Below are positions 33,077 through 42,061 of a DNA stretch of 64,000 bases, piece after piece. The stretch is from positions 1-64,000 of the forward strand of contig ONGP01000004.1 of the NCBI GenBank assembly GCA_900317405.1, given 5' to 3'. Position 1 is the stretch's first letter. Each line of letters starts with the position of its first letter. A program made the position numbers and the translations under genes. A model generated the notes under the pieces. The model had not been told where the DNA came from, searched no databases, and saw only the letters and a list, made by a program, of their open reading frames with translations. Origin of the DNA: an uncultured Prevotella sp. (lineage in GTDB: Bacteria; Bacteroidota; Bacteroidia; Bacteroidales; Bacteroidaceae).

Positions 33077-34420
33077 ATGGATTTCGAAAACAACGAGAAA
33101 AAGCAGGAAGAGACCACACAGGATGGCGCTCAGAGAGAGTATCGTCCAGGTCGTTCACCACGTCCACGCATTCACGCAGCTGCTGTACGCCCAGGTAACT
33201 ACGATCGTAGCAGCTATCGCAATAACAACGACGAAGGCGAGTTCCGTCCAGAGGGATTCGGCGCAGGTCTGCAGAGCAATGCTCCACAGCGCCCACAGGG
33301 TGGCTATCGCCCACGTAGCAACTATGGCGAGGGTGGTTACCAGCAGCGCCAGGGTGGTTATGGCCAGCGCCCACAGGGTGGTGGCTATGGTCAGCGTCAG
33401 GGTGGCTATGGTCGTCCACAGCAGGGTGGTTATGGCCGTCCACAGCAGGGTGGCTACGGTCGTCCTCAGCAGGGTGGCTACGGTCGTCCTCAGCAGGGTG
33501 GTTATGGCCGTCCACAGCAGGGTGGCTATGGTCGTCCTCAACAGGGTGGCTACGGTCGTCCTCAGCAGGGTGGCTATGGCAAGCCTTATGGAGCATCTCC
33601 TTACAAGAAGGGCCCACGTCAGCACTCAGCTGATTACGATCCAAATGCAAAGTACTCAATGAAGAAGCGCATCGAGTACAAGGAGATCAACTACGATCCA
33701 AACGAGCCACTGCGCTTGAACAAGTTCCTGGCCAATGCAGGTGTCTGCAGTCGTCGTGAGGCTGATGAGTTCATCCAGGCAGGTGTAGTAACCGTTAACG
33801 GCGAGGTAGTAACCGAGCTGGGAACCAAGATTCTGCGTACTGATGTGGTTAAGTTCCACGATCAGCCTGTAAGCATTGAGAAGAAGGTTTACGTACTGCT
33901 CAACAAGCCAAAGGACTACGTTACCACAAGCGACGATCCACAGCAGCGTAAGACTGTAATGGATCTGGTTAAGAACGCTTGCACAGAGCGTATCTATCCA
34001 GTAGGCCGTCTGGACCGCAACACCACTGGTGTACTTCTGCTTACCAACGATGGCGACCTGGCTTCTAAACTCACACATCCTAAGTACCTAAAGAAGAAGA
34101 TCTATCACGTTTACCTCGATAAGAACGTTACTGCTCACGATCTGGCACAGATTGCCGAGGGCATCCAGCTCGAGGACGGCGAGATCAAGGCCGACGACGT
34201 ACAGTATGCACACCCAACTGACAAGAAGCAGGTAGGCATCGAGATTCACTCTGGCAAGAACCGTATCGTTCGCCGTATCTTCGAGAGCCTTGGCTATCGC
34301 GTACAGAAGCTGGATCGCGTACAGTTCGCTGGTCTTACCAAGAAGAACCTGAAGCGTGGCGACTGGCGCTACCTCACTGAGGAGGAAGTTGACCGTCTGC
34401 GCATGGGAGCTTACGAGTAG
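33077..34420 (+). CDS. RluB-type pseudouridine synthase with Gly/Tyr/Gln repeat tail
   Basis: 447 residues. The C-terminal ~230 residues form an S4 domain (LRLNKFLANAGVCSRREADE) plus an RsuA/RluB catalytic domain with the active Asp in VGRLDRNTTGVLLLTNDGD. It should convert uridine to pseudouridine in 23S (possibly 16S) rRNA. The N-terminal ~210 residues are low complexity: an Arg/Gln/Gly/Tyr-rich stretch with seven exact copies of GGYGRPQQ. Such RG/GY tails bind RNA or promote condensation in other proteins. The tail is much longer than the E. coli enzyme and is the kind of extension common in Bacteroidota RluB homologues. Confidence 0.93.
   Translation: MDFENNEKKQEETTQDGAQREYRPGRSPRPRIHAAAVRPGNYDRSSYRNNNDEGEFRPEGFGAGLQSNAPQRPQGGYRPRSNYGEGGYQQRQGGYGQRPQGGGYGQRQGGYGRPQQGGYGRPQQGGYGRPQQGGYGRPQQGGYGRPQQGGYGRPQQGGYGRPQQGGYGKPYGASPYKKGPRQHSADYDPNAKYSMKKRIEYKEINYDPNEPLRLNKFLANAGVCSRREADEFIQAGVVTVNGEVVTELGTKILRTDVVKFHDQPVSIEKKVYVLLNKPKDYVTTSDDPQQRKTVMDLVKNACTERIYPVGRLDRNTTGVLLLTNDGDLASKLTHPKYLKKKIYHVYLDKNVTAHDLAQIAEGIQLEDGEIKADDVQYAHPTDKKQVGIEIHSGKNRIVRRIFESLGYRVQKLDRVQFAGLTKKNLKRGDWRYLTEEEVDRLRMGAYE
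33396..33580 (+). repeat. In-frame 24-base tandem repeat (7 units)
   Basis: Seven units encoding GGYGRPQQ, with synonymous variation between units (GGT GGC TAT GGT or GGC TAC GGT; CGT CCA or CGT CCT). The variation shows the peptide, not just the DNA, is maintained. Confidence 0.9.
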
Positions 34421-34447
34421 TTGACAATTGAAAATTGACAATTTATA

Positions 34448-35887
34448 ATGAAACGTATTAAGATTATCGATGTGCTGCAGAGCACAGAATATGGAAAAGA
34501 AGTCTGCGTTAAGGGTTGGGTGCGCACGCATCGCAGCTCTAAGGCAGTCGACTTTATCGCCCTGAACGATGGTTCTACCATCAAGAACGTACAGATTGTA
34601 GTTGACCCAACCAAATTCGACGAGCAGTTGCTTAAGGACATTACCACTGGTGCATGCATCTGCGCCACTGGTACACTGGTAGAGAGCCAGGGTGCTGGTC
34701 AGTCGTCAGAGATCCAGGCTACACAGCTTGAGGTTTACGGACTTTGTGGCAACGACTACCCCATGCAGAAGAAGGGGCAGAGTTTCGAGGCAATGCGTAA
34801 GAACGCTCACATGCGTCTGCGTACAAATACCTTTGGAGCTGTGATGCGCATCCGTCACAATATGGCTATGGCCATCCATACCTACTTCCACCAGCATGGT
34901 TTCTTCTACTTCCACACACCACTGATCACTGCATCAGATTGTGAGGGAGCTGGAAACATGTTCCAGGTAACCACCAAAAACCTGTACGACCTGAAGAAGG
35001 ATGAGCAGGGCAAGATAATCTACGACGATGATTTCTTTGGCGAGCAGACATCGCTTACTGTATCAGGACAGCTTGAGGGTGAGCTGGGTGCTACTGCACT
35101 TGGTGCCATCTACACATTCGGTCCTACATTCCGCGCAGAAAACTCTAACACTCCACGCCACTTGGCAGAGTTCTGGATGGTAGAGCCTGAAGTTGCCTTC
35201 CTTGATCAGGAGGAACTGATGGATCTGGAGGAAGACTTTATCAAATACTGCGTAAAGTGGGCTCTCGACAACTGTAAGGACGACCTGGAGTTCCTCAACA
35301 AGATGATCGACAAGACTCTTATCGAGCGTCTGGAGGGTGTACTCAAGGAGACATTCGTTCGTCTGCCTTACACTGAGGGTATCAACATCCTGCAGGAGGC
35401 TATCAAGAAGGGTAAGAAGTTTGAGTTCCCATGCAACTGGGGCGACGACCTTGCATCAGAGCACGAGCGCTATCTGGTTGAGGAGCACTTCAAGAAGCCA
35501 GTCATCATGACCGACTATCCACGTGCATTCAAGTCGTTCTATATGAAGCAGAACGAGGAAACAGCCGATGGTGGTTCTGTAGGTTACAAGGGCGCTGTTG
35601 CCCCTGGCCCAACCATGCAGGGTACCGACGTACTCTTCCCACAGATTGGTGAGATTATCGGTGGATCTGTTCGTGAGGAGAGCTACGACAAGCTGATGGG
35701 CGAGATCAATCGCCGCGAGATGGACCAGACCCACCTCTGGTGGTATATCGACACCCGCAAGTGGGGTTCATGTCCACATGCAGGTTTCGGTCTTGGTTTC
35801 GAGCGTCTCATCCTGTTCGTTACAGGCATGCAGAATATTCGCGACGTGATTCCTTTCCCACGTACTCCAAAATCAGCAGAATTCTAA
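34448..35887 (+). CDS. asnS: Asparaginyl-tRNA synthetase
   Basis: 479 residues. An OB-fold anticodon-binding domain ([20 protein letters not shown]) is followed by the class II catalytic core with motif 2 ([20 protein letters not shown]) and motif 3 ([20 protein letters not shown]). Length is normal. It follows the pseudouridine synthase by 27 bases and may share its transcript; a terminator follows. Confidence 0.98.
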   Translation: MKRIKIIDVLQSTEYGKEVCVKGWVRTHRSSKAVDFIALNDGSTIKNVQIVVDPTKFDEQLLKDITTGACICATGTLVESQGAGQSSEIQATQLEVYGLCGNDYPMQKKGQSFEAMRKNAHMRLRTNTFGAVMRIRHNMAMAIHTYFHQHGFFYFHTPLITASDCEGAGNMFQVTTKNLYDLKKDEQGKIIYDDDFFGEQTSLTVSGQLEGELGATALGAIYTFGPTFRAENSNTPRHLAEFWMVEPEVAFLDQEELMDLEEDFIKYCVKWALDNCKDDLEFLNKMIDKTLIERLEGVLKETFVRLPYTEGINILQEAIKKGKKFEFPCNWGDDLASEHERYLVEEHFKKPVIMTDYPRAFKSFYMKQNEETADGGSVGYKGAVAPGPTMQGTDVLFPQIGEIIGGSVREESYDKLMGEINRREMDQTHLWWYIDTRKWGSCPHAGFGLGFERLILFVTGMQNIRDVIPFPRTPKSAEF

Positions 35888-35900
35888 GATAACACTATAA

Positions 35901-35931
35901 AAAAGCCTCGCCAAATTCGGCGAGGTTTTTT
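35901..35931. terminator. Bidirectional terminator between asnS and cvfB
   Basis: CCTCGCC (35906-35912) and GGCGAGG (35919-35925), flanked by A5 upstream and T7 downstream, so it can work on both strands. Confidence 0.92.
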
Positions 35932-35934
35932 ATT

Positions 35935-36780
35935 TTACTTTACAAGTCTTATTCCTTCATCTTCGATCGTTATCAGGCGTCGTTTATACAGGTCGCCGAT
36001 AGCTTTCTTGTATGCCTTCTTGCTTACCTGGAACCTATCGTAGATAAGCTCTGCAGGTGACTTGTCGCCAAGATTGCAGAAACCATCGTTCTCGTACAGA
36101 TAGCGTAGCAGTGTCTCAGCAAAATCCAGCGTCTGCTGGCGGCCAGTCTGCTGTAGCACTATGTCTATCTTGCCATCCTGGCGCACGTGATCCACGTATG
36201 CCTTAAGCTTCATGCCGCTGTGCAATGGCTGGAATATCTGGTTCTCGAATATCAGTCCTTGGAACTTATTGTTCACTATCACCTTAAATCCCAGATCCGT
36301 TTTCTGCCACACCAGTATATCCACCTCGGCACCATGCTGCAGCGATGGCAGATCAGTCACGATAGGCGTGGTGAGATACTTCTCTACCTTGGCAGTAGCC
36401 ATCAGTCGATAGCTATCCTCGTCCACCTTTATATATACTATGTGGCGCTGCCCCTGCTCCATGCGCTTTTTCTGCTCACGGAATGGACAGAATATGTCCT
36501 TCATAAGTCCCCAGTTAAGGAAAGCACCAAACTGGTTTACCCAAGCCACTTCCAGACTCACAAACTCGCCCACCTTGGCGTATGGAGTCTCAGTAGTAGC
36601 CACAGGGCGCTCCTCCTGGTCCAAATATATAAACACGTTTAACTCGTCGCCCACCTTCATATCCTTGGTTACATAGCGCTGGGGCAACAGTATCTCACCC
36701 TCTTCGCCACCGTCCAAATACAGTCCGAAGTCTACCGACTTCACGATTTTCAGGGTATTATAATCTCCTAACTTTATCAT
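35935..36780 (-). CDS. CvfB-like S1-domain RNA-binding protein
   Basis: 281 residues matching the CvfB/YitL family: three S1-like OB domains ([60 protein letters not shown]) and a C-terminal winged helix ([20 protein letters not shown]). In Firmicutes CvfB is an RNA-binding virulence regulator; here its target is unknown. Its start overlaps the lolD stop by 4 bases, so they are translationally coupled. Confidence 0.9.
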   Translation of the reverse strand: MIKLGDYNTLKIVKSVDFGLYLDGGEEGEILLPQRYVTKDMKVGDELNVFIYLDQEERPVATTETPYAKVGEFVSLEVAWVNQFGAFLNWGLMKDIFCPFREQKKRMEQGQRHIVYIKVDEDSYRLMATAKVEKYLTTPIVTDLPSLQHGAEVDILVWQKTDLGFKVIVNNKFQGLIFENQIFQPLHSGMKLKAYVDHVRQDGKIDIVLQQTGRQQTLDFAETLLRYLYENDGFCNLGDKSPAELIYDRFQVSKKAYKKAIGDLYKRRLITIEDEGIRLVK

Positions 36781-37460
36781 ACTTCTTCTGTTGTTTCAAT
36801 GCTTTCCGTAGGCAAAATAAGTCCATCTTTCAGATGGATGGTTCTATCAGTAATGCTAGCCAAACCCTCGTCATGAGTAACAATCACAAAGGTTTGTCCG
36901 AACTGATTTCTCAAGTCGAAAAACAGCTGATGCAGCTCTTCCTTGTTCTTAGTGTCGAGCGATCCCGATGGCTCATCGGCCAATATTACAGCGGGATTGT
37001 TTACCAGCGCACGAGCCACAGCCACTCGCTGCTTTTCGCCACCCGACAGTTCGTTGGGTTTGTGAGTAGCGCGATCGGCCAGTCCCATAAACTGAAGCAA
37101 CTCCTTGGCACGCTGCTTGGCCTGTCGTGGAGATGTCCCTGCTATATATGCAGGAATCATAATGTTCTCGATGGCAGTAAACTCTGGCAACAACTGGTGA
37201 AACTGGAATACAAAGCCCAGATGACGATTTCGGAAATCGGCCAAGTGCTTTGACGACAGCGATGTAGTATCAATGCCGTCAACCACTACCGATCCCATGT
37301 CAGGGCGATCCAGGGTACCTATTATCTGCAGCAGTGTGGTCTTACCAGCTCCACTAGGGCCCACAATGCTCACCACCTCGCTCTTGTCTATATGCAGGTC
37401 GATACCCTTCAAAACTTGTAACGAGCCGAAGCTCTTTGTTATATTCTTAATATCAATCAT
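36777..37460 (-). CDS. lolD: LolD-like ABC transporter ATPase
   Basis: 227 residues. Walker [17 protein letters not shown]-loop, ABC signature [15 protein letters not shown] and Walker [12 protein letters not shown] are all intact. The pattern ([20 protein letters not shown]) matches LolD/MacB-type ATPases that power lipoprotein release from the inner membrane. The permease (LolCE) is not adjacent. The gene is preceded by the TTTAATG run at 37461-37490 and by the antiporter gene in the same direction. Confidence 0.9.
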   Translation of the reverse strand: MIDIKNITKSFGSLQVLKGIDLHIDKSEVVSIVGPSGAGKTTLLQIIGTLDRPDMGSVVVDGIDTTSLSSKHLADFRNRHLGFVFQFHQLLPEFTAIENIMIPAYIAGTSPRQAKQRAKELLQFMGLADRATHKPNELSGGEKQRVAVARALVNNPAVILADEPSGSLDTKNKEELHQLFFDLRNQFGQTFVIVTHDEGLASITDRTIHLKDGLILPTESIETTEEV

Positions 37461-37490
37461 TTTAATGTTTAATCTTTAATGTTTAATGTT
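37461..37490. repeat. TTTAATG heptamer run
   Basis: Four units of TTTAATG/C between the antiporter stop and the lolD start, extending into the antiporter's last codons. Confidence 0.75.
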
Positions 37491-39605
37491 CCCATGTATC
37501 CAACTCAGTATAGTATCATAGATACTGTTCTCCTCGTGGTGCTGAGCCTCAGTGAAGCTCATACGCTCATCCTTGGTGTCACCATGCTGGTCGGGGAATA
37601 TTATCATGAGGTTCTTGCCCGAGAAGTGCTTCTGCAGTTCGTCAGGTAGTCGTTCCAACGCCGTCTTATATGATATAGTACCCTTACGGGCTGTCACTAC
37701 CACAAAAAGATGGTCGTCGGCAATTTCGCCAGCCAGCTGTGGCAACTCGTTCCAGTGGGCCATGTATGTATACTCGGCACGTACGTTGGGATGACGGTTG
37801 TTGATATACTCGCGGATAAGCGACAGGCTCTCGTTGCGCCCGTGAAACTGTATACGGCAGTCCAACTGACCAGCAAACCTACTCAGTCGCTCCAGCCAGC
37901 GATGGAACCCTGGCTCAAACTCAGCACGCGATGGCACAGCCACACGTATGCGGCGCAGTGTCGACAATGGCTGAACAAATCGCATCAGGATGATCTGGCG
38001 ATTCAGTCCGTTGTACAGGCTCTGTATAAACTCACCCCAGAACCTTGGGTTGATATCCGTATGCACGTGCATACCCATCACGATCTCAGAGCAACCAAAC
38101 TCGCGGAAAGCGTGCTTTATGCCGTTGGCTATATTCGTAGCCAGTCGCACCTGCGTCTGCACCTTCACCTCGCTGGCGCTGGCCGTCTGTTGCAGCTGTT
38201 CCAGCAGTCTTATGCCCTCCTCACGGGCCTTATTACTCTGGGCGTCATCATATACCACGTTCAGAGCCACCAGGTCGCGGTTCAGTCGCTGATTGCGCAT
38301 ATACATCGACAAATACAGCAGATGCGGAGCAATCTCGGGATATTTTACACAGAGCAATATCTTCTCGTCGTCGTCCTTAGGTGTCTCGCTCTGCAGATGA
38401 GCCTTCTCCTGGATGATAATCTTCTTGGCCGCATGCTCAGTCATCATCGTACTGATGATACACGTAAACAGTATCATCATGATAATACCATTCAGCATGT
38501 CGTCGCTCAACAGATACTCGCCAGGAGCCACCTCCAGTCTTATACCCACCATCACCATAGCGATGGCACCTGCAGCGTGGGCCGATGTCAGTCCAAACAT
38601 CATATGTCCGTCAGCCTTCGACAGGCGGAACAGCAGACTCGACACGTATGCAGCCACAGCCTTGCCAAATGTTCCAAAGAACACTATCAGCACCACTATC
38701 CATAGCATATCCACACTGGTAAACAGCGTGCGCAGATTGATAAGCATGCCCACACCTATCAGGAAGTATGGTATGAATAGTGCATTACCTATAAACTCTA
38801 TGCGGTTCATCAGTGGCGACACGCGCGGTATATACCTATTTAATATAAGTCCTGAATAGAATGCTCCAAACACACCCTCGATACCTATCAGCGATGACAG
38901 CGCCGCACTAAGAAACATCACTGCCATTACAAACGTGTACTGCATAACAGCGTCGCTATATCTTCGCAGGAAGTATCGAGTCAGCTTAGGTATCAGTATC
39001 ACACTGCCCACGCAGAATGCGGCAAACTTCACCACAAACATCACCCAGAACAGCCATCCACTATCCTTGCTGAACGAGCCCGATATAGCCGCCAGCATCA
39101 CCAGTGCCAGGAACAGTGATATCATCGACGAGCCAACACTCAGTGCCACGCTCTGATGGCGCTGCAATCCATATCTTCCCACTATAGGATAAGCAATCAG
39201 CGTGTTCGACGCCATGATACATCCCAGCAGAAACGATGCTGCCGGCGAATAGCCCAGTACCGTCATCGACATCACGTATGTCAGTATCAGCGGCACCAAA
39301 CACGTAAGCAGGCCGAACAGCAGGAACCGTCGCGAGTGCTTCTTCACACCCTCCATATCCATCTCCAGTCCTGCCAGAAACATTATGTAGTACAGTCCTA
39401 CCCTGCCGAACAGCTCAAACGAGTTGTCGCGCACCAGCACATTAAAACCATATTGGCCTATAGCTATACCCGCCAGCACCATTCCTATGATATGCGGGAT
39501 ACGCAGTTTACTCATCACGATAGGAGCAAACAGTATGATTATCAGCACCACAAAAAATATAAAAGTTGGGTCTGTAATCGGCAAATATGATAATAATAAT
39601 GTCAT
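37476..39605 (-). CDS. CPA2-type cation/proton antiporter with stress-protein tail
   Basis: 709 residues. About twelve membrane helices in the first ~390 residues form a Kef/NapA-like exchanger (LRIPHIIGMVLAGIAIGQYG; LFGLLTCLVPLILTYVMSM). A cytoplasmic C-terminal ~300 residues contains two regions resembling universal stress protein domains (EIVMGMHVHTDINPRF; DDHLFVVVTARKGTISYKTA). It probably exchanges Na+ or K+ for protons. The start at 39605 is set by the promoter at 39614-39644; the longest frame would overlap asd. It heads an antiporter-lolD-cvfB operon. Confidence 0.88.
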   Translation of the reverse strand: MTLLLSYLPITDPTFIFFVVLIIILFAPIVMSKLRIPHIIGMVLAGIAIGQYGFNVLVRDNSFELFGRVGLYYIMFLAGLEMDMEGVKKHSRRFLLFGLLTCLVPLILTYVMSMTVLGYSPAASFLLGCIMASNTLIAYPIVGRYGLQRHQSVALSVGSSMISLFLALVMLAAISGSFSKDSGWLFWVMFVVKFAAFCVGSVILIPKLTRYFLRRYSDAVMQYTFVMAVMFLSAALSSLIGIEGVFGAFYSGLILNRYIPRVSPLMNRIEFIGNALFIPYFLIGVGMLINLRTLFTSVDMLWIVVLIVFFGTFGKAVAAYVSSLLFRLSKADGHMMFGLTSAHAAGAIAMVMVGIRLEVAPGEYLLSDDMLNGIIMMILFTCIISTMMTEHAAKKIIIQEKAHLQSETPKDDDEKILLCVKYPEIAPHLLYLSMYMRNQRLNRDLVALNVVYDDAQSNKAREEGIRLLEQLQQTASASEVKVQTQVRLATNIANGIKHAFREFGCSEIVMGMHVHTDINPRFWGEFIQSLYNGLNRQIILMRFVQPLSTLRRIRVAVPSRAEFEPGFHRWLERLSRFAGQLDCRIQFHGRNESLSLIREYINNRHPNVRAEYTYMAHWNELPQLAGEIADDHLFVVVTARKGTISYKTALERLPDELQKHFSGKNLMIIFPDQHGDTKDERMSFTEAQHHEENSIYDTILSWIHGNIKH

Positions 39606-39613
39606 TTTGGCTA

Positions 39614-39644
39614 CAAAGGTAGGCATTTTTTTGGTAAAATGAAA
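39614..39644 (-). promoter_or_regulatory. Promoter of the CPA2 antiporter
   Basis: On the minus strand GAAA-complement TTTC (39644-39641) and TACCTTTG (39621-39614), 19 bases apart. It overlaps the divergent asd promoter. Confidence 0.7.
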
Positions 39645-39661
39645 AAAAAAACATAATTTTG
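39630..39661 (+). promoter_or_regulatory. Promoter of asd
   Basis: TTTG (39630-39633) and TAATTTTG (39654-39661) are 20 bases apart. The -33 parts of this and the divergent antiporter promoter interlock within 15 bases. Confidence 0.85.
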
Positions 39662-39696
39662 CGGCCAAATTGTAACCAATTAAAGGATTTAGCAAG

Positions 39697-40710
39697 ATGA
39701 AAGTAGCAATTGTAGGTGCGAGTGGCGCCGTAGGACAGGAATTCCTGCGCATTCTCGCCGAGAGAAATTTCCCGATGGACGAACTGGTACTGTTTGGCTC
39801 AGAGCGCAGCGCCGGTACGAAGTACAGTTTTAAAGGCAAGGAGATCGAAGTGAAGCTCCTGCAGCACAACGACGACTTTAAGGATGTCGACATCGCTTTC
39901 ACATCAGCCGGCGCTGGCACATCTAAGGAGTTTGCCGAGACCATAACCAAGTATGGAGCAGTGATGATTGATAACTCTAGCGCATTCCGTATGGACGACG
40001 ATGTGCCCCTGGTAGTGCCCGAGTGCAACGCTGAGGACGCTCTGAACCGTCCCCGCGGCATCATCGCCAACCCTAACTGCACCACCATCATGATGGTAGT
40101 AGTGCTGCAGCCCCTGGAGAAGATTTCTCACATCAAGCGCATTCATGTAGCAAGCTATCAGAGCGCCTCAGGTGCTGGTGCCGCAGCCATGGCCGAACTG
40201 CAGCAGCAGTACAAGGAGATGGTAGAGGATGGCGAGGTTAAGACCATCAAGAAGTTTGCCCACCAGTTGGCTTACAATGTCATCCCTCAGATCGATGTGT
40301 TCCAGCCCAACGGCTACACCAAGGAGGAGATGAAGATGTTCAACGAGACCCGCAAGATCATGCACACCGATGCCAAGTGCTCGGCTATGTGTGTACGCGT
40401 AAGCTCACTGCGCTCTCACTCAGAGAGTGTTTGGATCGAGACCGAGCGCCCCATCAGCGTAGAAGAGGCTCAGAAGGCTATCGCTGCCGCTCCTGGCTGC
40501 ACACTTAAGGACGATCCTGCCACACTCACCTACCCCATGCCTCTCGAGACAGCTGGCAAGGACGATGTCTATGTAGGTCGTGTGCGTAAGGACCTCAGCG
40601 ATGAGAACGGCTTGACCTTCTGGCTCAGTGGCGACCAGATCCGCAAGGGTGCCGCTCTTAATGCCGTACAGATAGCAGAATATCTTGTAAAGGTAGGCAA
40701 TGTTAAGTAA
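39697..40710 (+). CDS. asd: Aspartate-semialdehyde dehydrogenase
   Basis: 337 residues. It reduces aspartyl phosphate to the semialdehyde for lysine, threonine, methionine and diaminopimelate. The NADP site [36 protein letters not shown] and the active Cys in [10 protein letters not shown] are present. Its product also feeds the carboxynorspermidine route (gene at 23014). Its 3' end overlaps the next gene by 11 bases. Confidence 0.97.
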   Translation: MKVAIVGASGAVGQEFLRILAERNFPMDELVLFGSERSAGTKYSFKGKEIEVKLLQHNDDFKDVDIAFTSAGAGTSKEFAETITKYGAVMIDNSSAFRMDDDVPLVVPECNAEDALNRPRGIIANPNCTTIMMVVVLQPLEKISHIKRIHVASYQSASGAGAAAMAELQQQYKEMVEDGEVKTIKKFAHQLAYNVIPQIDVFQPNGYTKEEMKMFNETRKIMHTDAKCSAMCVRVSSLRSHSESVWIETERPISVEEAQKAIAAAPGCTLKDDPATLTYPMPLETAGKDDVYVGRVRKDLSDENGLTFWLSGDQIRKGAALNAVQIAEYLVKVGNVK

Positions 40711-41179
40711 GATTATATACAGGGCAGCCCTGGTGGCTGCCCTTATCCTTTTCACCGCATGCGGTGGTGGTGATGATGATGGTCGTCGTCTTGGTGATAC
40801 TATTGTCGGCACCTGGCAGCGCGGCTGGGGCGAGGGCGATGTAGTGATCGAAGGCGACACCGACCTCGAGCCCGAAAACTTCACCTACGATCAGTTTGTT
40901 TTCCGTGGCGATGGCGATTACAACGGCATGGTCCGCAAGGGCACCTTCTCGTCATACAACACCCACGGCGAAGTGATCTACGAGGGCGACTACCTGTGCG
41001 ACAACAACAACCTTAAGCTCCAGTATCTTGACGAGAGCGGCGTCAAGCGCACCATCCTGGCGCAAGTTGTCGACTTCGACGAGTCATCCATATGGATCCG
41101 CTACGAAGAAGACCAGCACAACATCACCGTCACCTTCATCGTCCGCAAAGTGTCAGACAAAGCCCAGTCACGGAAGTAA
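40700..41179 (+). CDS. Small lipoprotein, probably surface-exposed
   Basis: 159 residues. The lipobox LFTAC is followed by GGGDDDG, which resembles the Bacteroidota lipoprotein export signal that sends lipoproteins to the cell surface. The rest is a beta-rich lipocalin-like domain ([40 protein letters not shown]). The start overlaps the asd coding end, so it is probably co-transcribed. Ligand and role are unknown. Confidence 0.8.
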   Translation: MLSKIIYRAALVAALILFTACGGGDDDGRRLGDTIVGTWQRGWGEGDVVIEGDTDLEPENFTYDQFVFRGDGDYNGMVRKGTFSSYNTHGEVIYEGDYLCDNNNLKLQYLDESGVKRTILAQVVDFDESSIWIRYEEDQHNITVTFIVRKVSDKAQSRK

Positions 41180-41210
41180 GAAACCACGTTAATACATTAT
41201 TACATTAATC

Positions 41211-41247
41211 ATAGTACGGCAGAATCTGGTAGATAGTGCCGTACTAT
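41211..41247. terminator. Hairpin between convergent genes
   Basis: ATAGTACGGCA (41211-41221) and TGCCGTACTAT (41237-41247) form a perfect 11-bp stem with a 15-base loop, but there is no T-run on either side. It probably separates the two convergent lipoprotein genes. Confidence 0.6.
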
Positions 41248-41259
41248 CTCATTGATTGG

Positions 41260-42054
41260 TTACTCCTCGTCTTCTACCACGTCGCTTAGGTGGAACTCTC
41301 GATAGAACTCTATCTCGCTGTGGGCGGAGAAGTAGCCTAGGCAACCGCCTGTAAAGTTGTCGATGGGGTTAGTGCCGGTGTTCGACATCTGCTGCATGGA
41401 GTAGAGATAGTCGTAGGCACGCTGGTCGATGGCACGGATCACGATACGGAGTTGGTCGCCATCGCGAAGCACGTCGCTGCCGCCTTCGCCATCGCGGAAG
41501 AAAGTGAACAACTGCTGAAGTTCTTTGTTAGGATTCTTATCATCTTTCATCACAGCCCAGCGATAGCCCAGGCCGTTGCGATAGATGTGCATGAAGTACC
41601 AGTTGGTCTCGTTAGCGATATCCTGCAATCGCAGATCGCCAAAGAGATAGCGCTCTGTGAGCATCTTCTTCCAGATGAGTCGGAACTCGTTCATCTTTGG
41701 TGTGCGCTGCATGGTAGAGGTGGAGGTGAAATGCTGACCATCTACCTCAACATCCAACTGATAGGTGGTGCCGGCCACGCCCTTAAGCTTGGAACGGTAG
41801 TAGCCGTTGCGCACAAAGGGGATGTAGACGCTGGTGCCATCGTCGGCAGTAATCTTGACGGAGGCATTGTCTACATCGCTGCCTGTGGCATTGTTGTCCA
41901 TAGCATTGGTCTTGCTTACACGGACCTCGGTGCCAGAACCATCGATCTTGCCCTCGACCACATAGCGTGTATCGTGGCCGTGATAGTCGATAGTAATCTC
42001 CTTTTCGCACGCCACTAACGCCATTACACATATCATATATATTAAGCGACGCAT
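41260..42054 (-). CDS. DUF4249 lipoprotein
   Basis: 264 residues. Signal peptide and lipobox MRRLIYMICVMALVAC, then the DUF4249 pattern YVVEGKIDGSGTEVRVSKTN and VKITADDGTSVYIPF. This family is encoded next to TonB receptors in Bacteroidota. It probably sits on the outer-membrane surface as a partner of the receptor at 42062, whose stop precedes its start by 7 bases. Confidence 0.9.
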   Translation of the reverse strand: MRRLIYMICVMALVACEKEITIDYHGHDTRYVVEGKIDGSGTEVRVSKTNAMDNNATGSDVDNASVKITADDGTSVYIPFVRNGYYRSKLKGVAGTTYQLDVEVDGQHFTSTSTMQRTPKMNEFRLIWKKMLTERYLFGDLRLQDIANETNWYFMHIYRNGLGYRWAVMKDDKNPNKELQQLFTFFRDGEGGSDVLRDGDQLRIVIRAIDQRAYDYLYSMQQMSNTGTNPIDNFTGGCLGYFSAHSEIEFYREFHLSDVVEDEE

Positions 42055-42061
42055 AAAGATG

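Noticed and set aside
33396-33580. CRISPR-like array because of regular repeats
   Set aside because: Repeats are contiguous 24-base units without spacers, in frame, and encode a peptide repeat.
33066-33659. Long antisense frame rich in SHPAEDD-like repeats
   Set aside because: It is the complement of the GGYGRPQQ repeat; repeats keep all frames open, and there is no promoter for it.
37476-40091. An 871-residue minus-strand frame reaching into asd
   Set aside because: The promoter at 39614-39644 and the asd gene on the other strand show that translation begins at 39605; the extra 162 codons are an antisense shadow.
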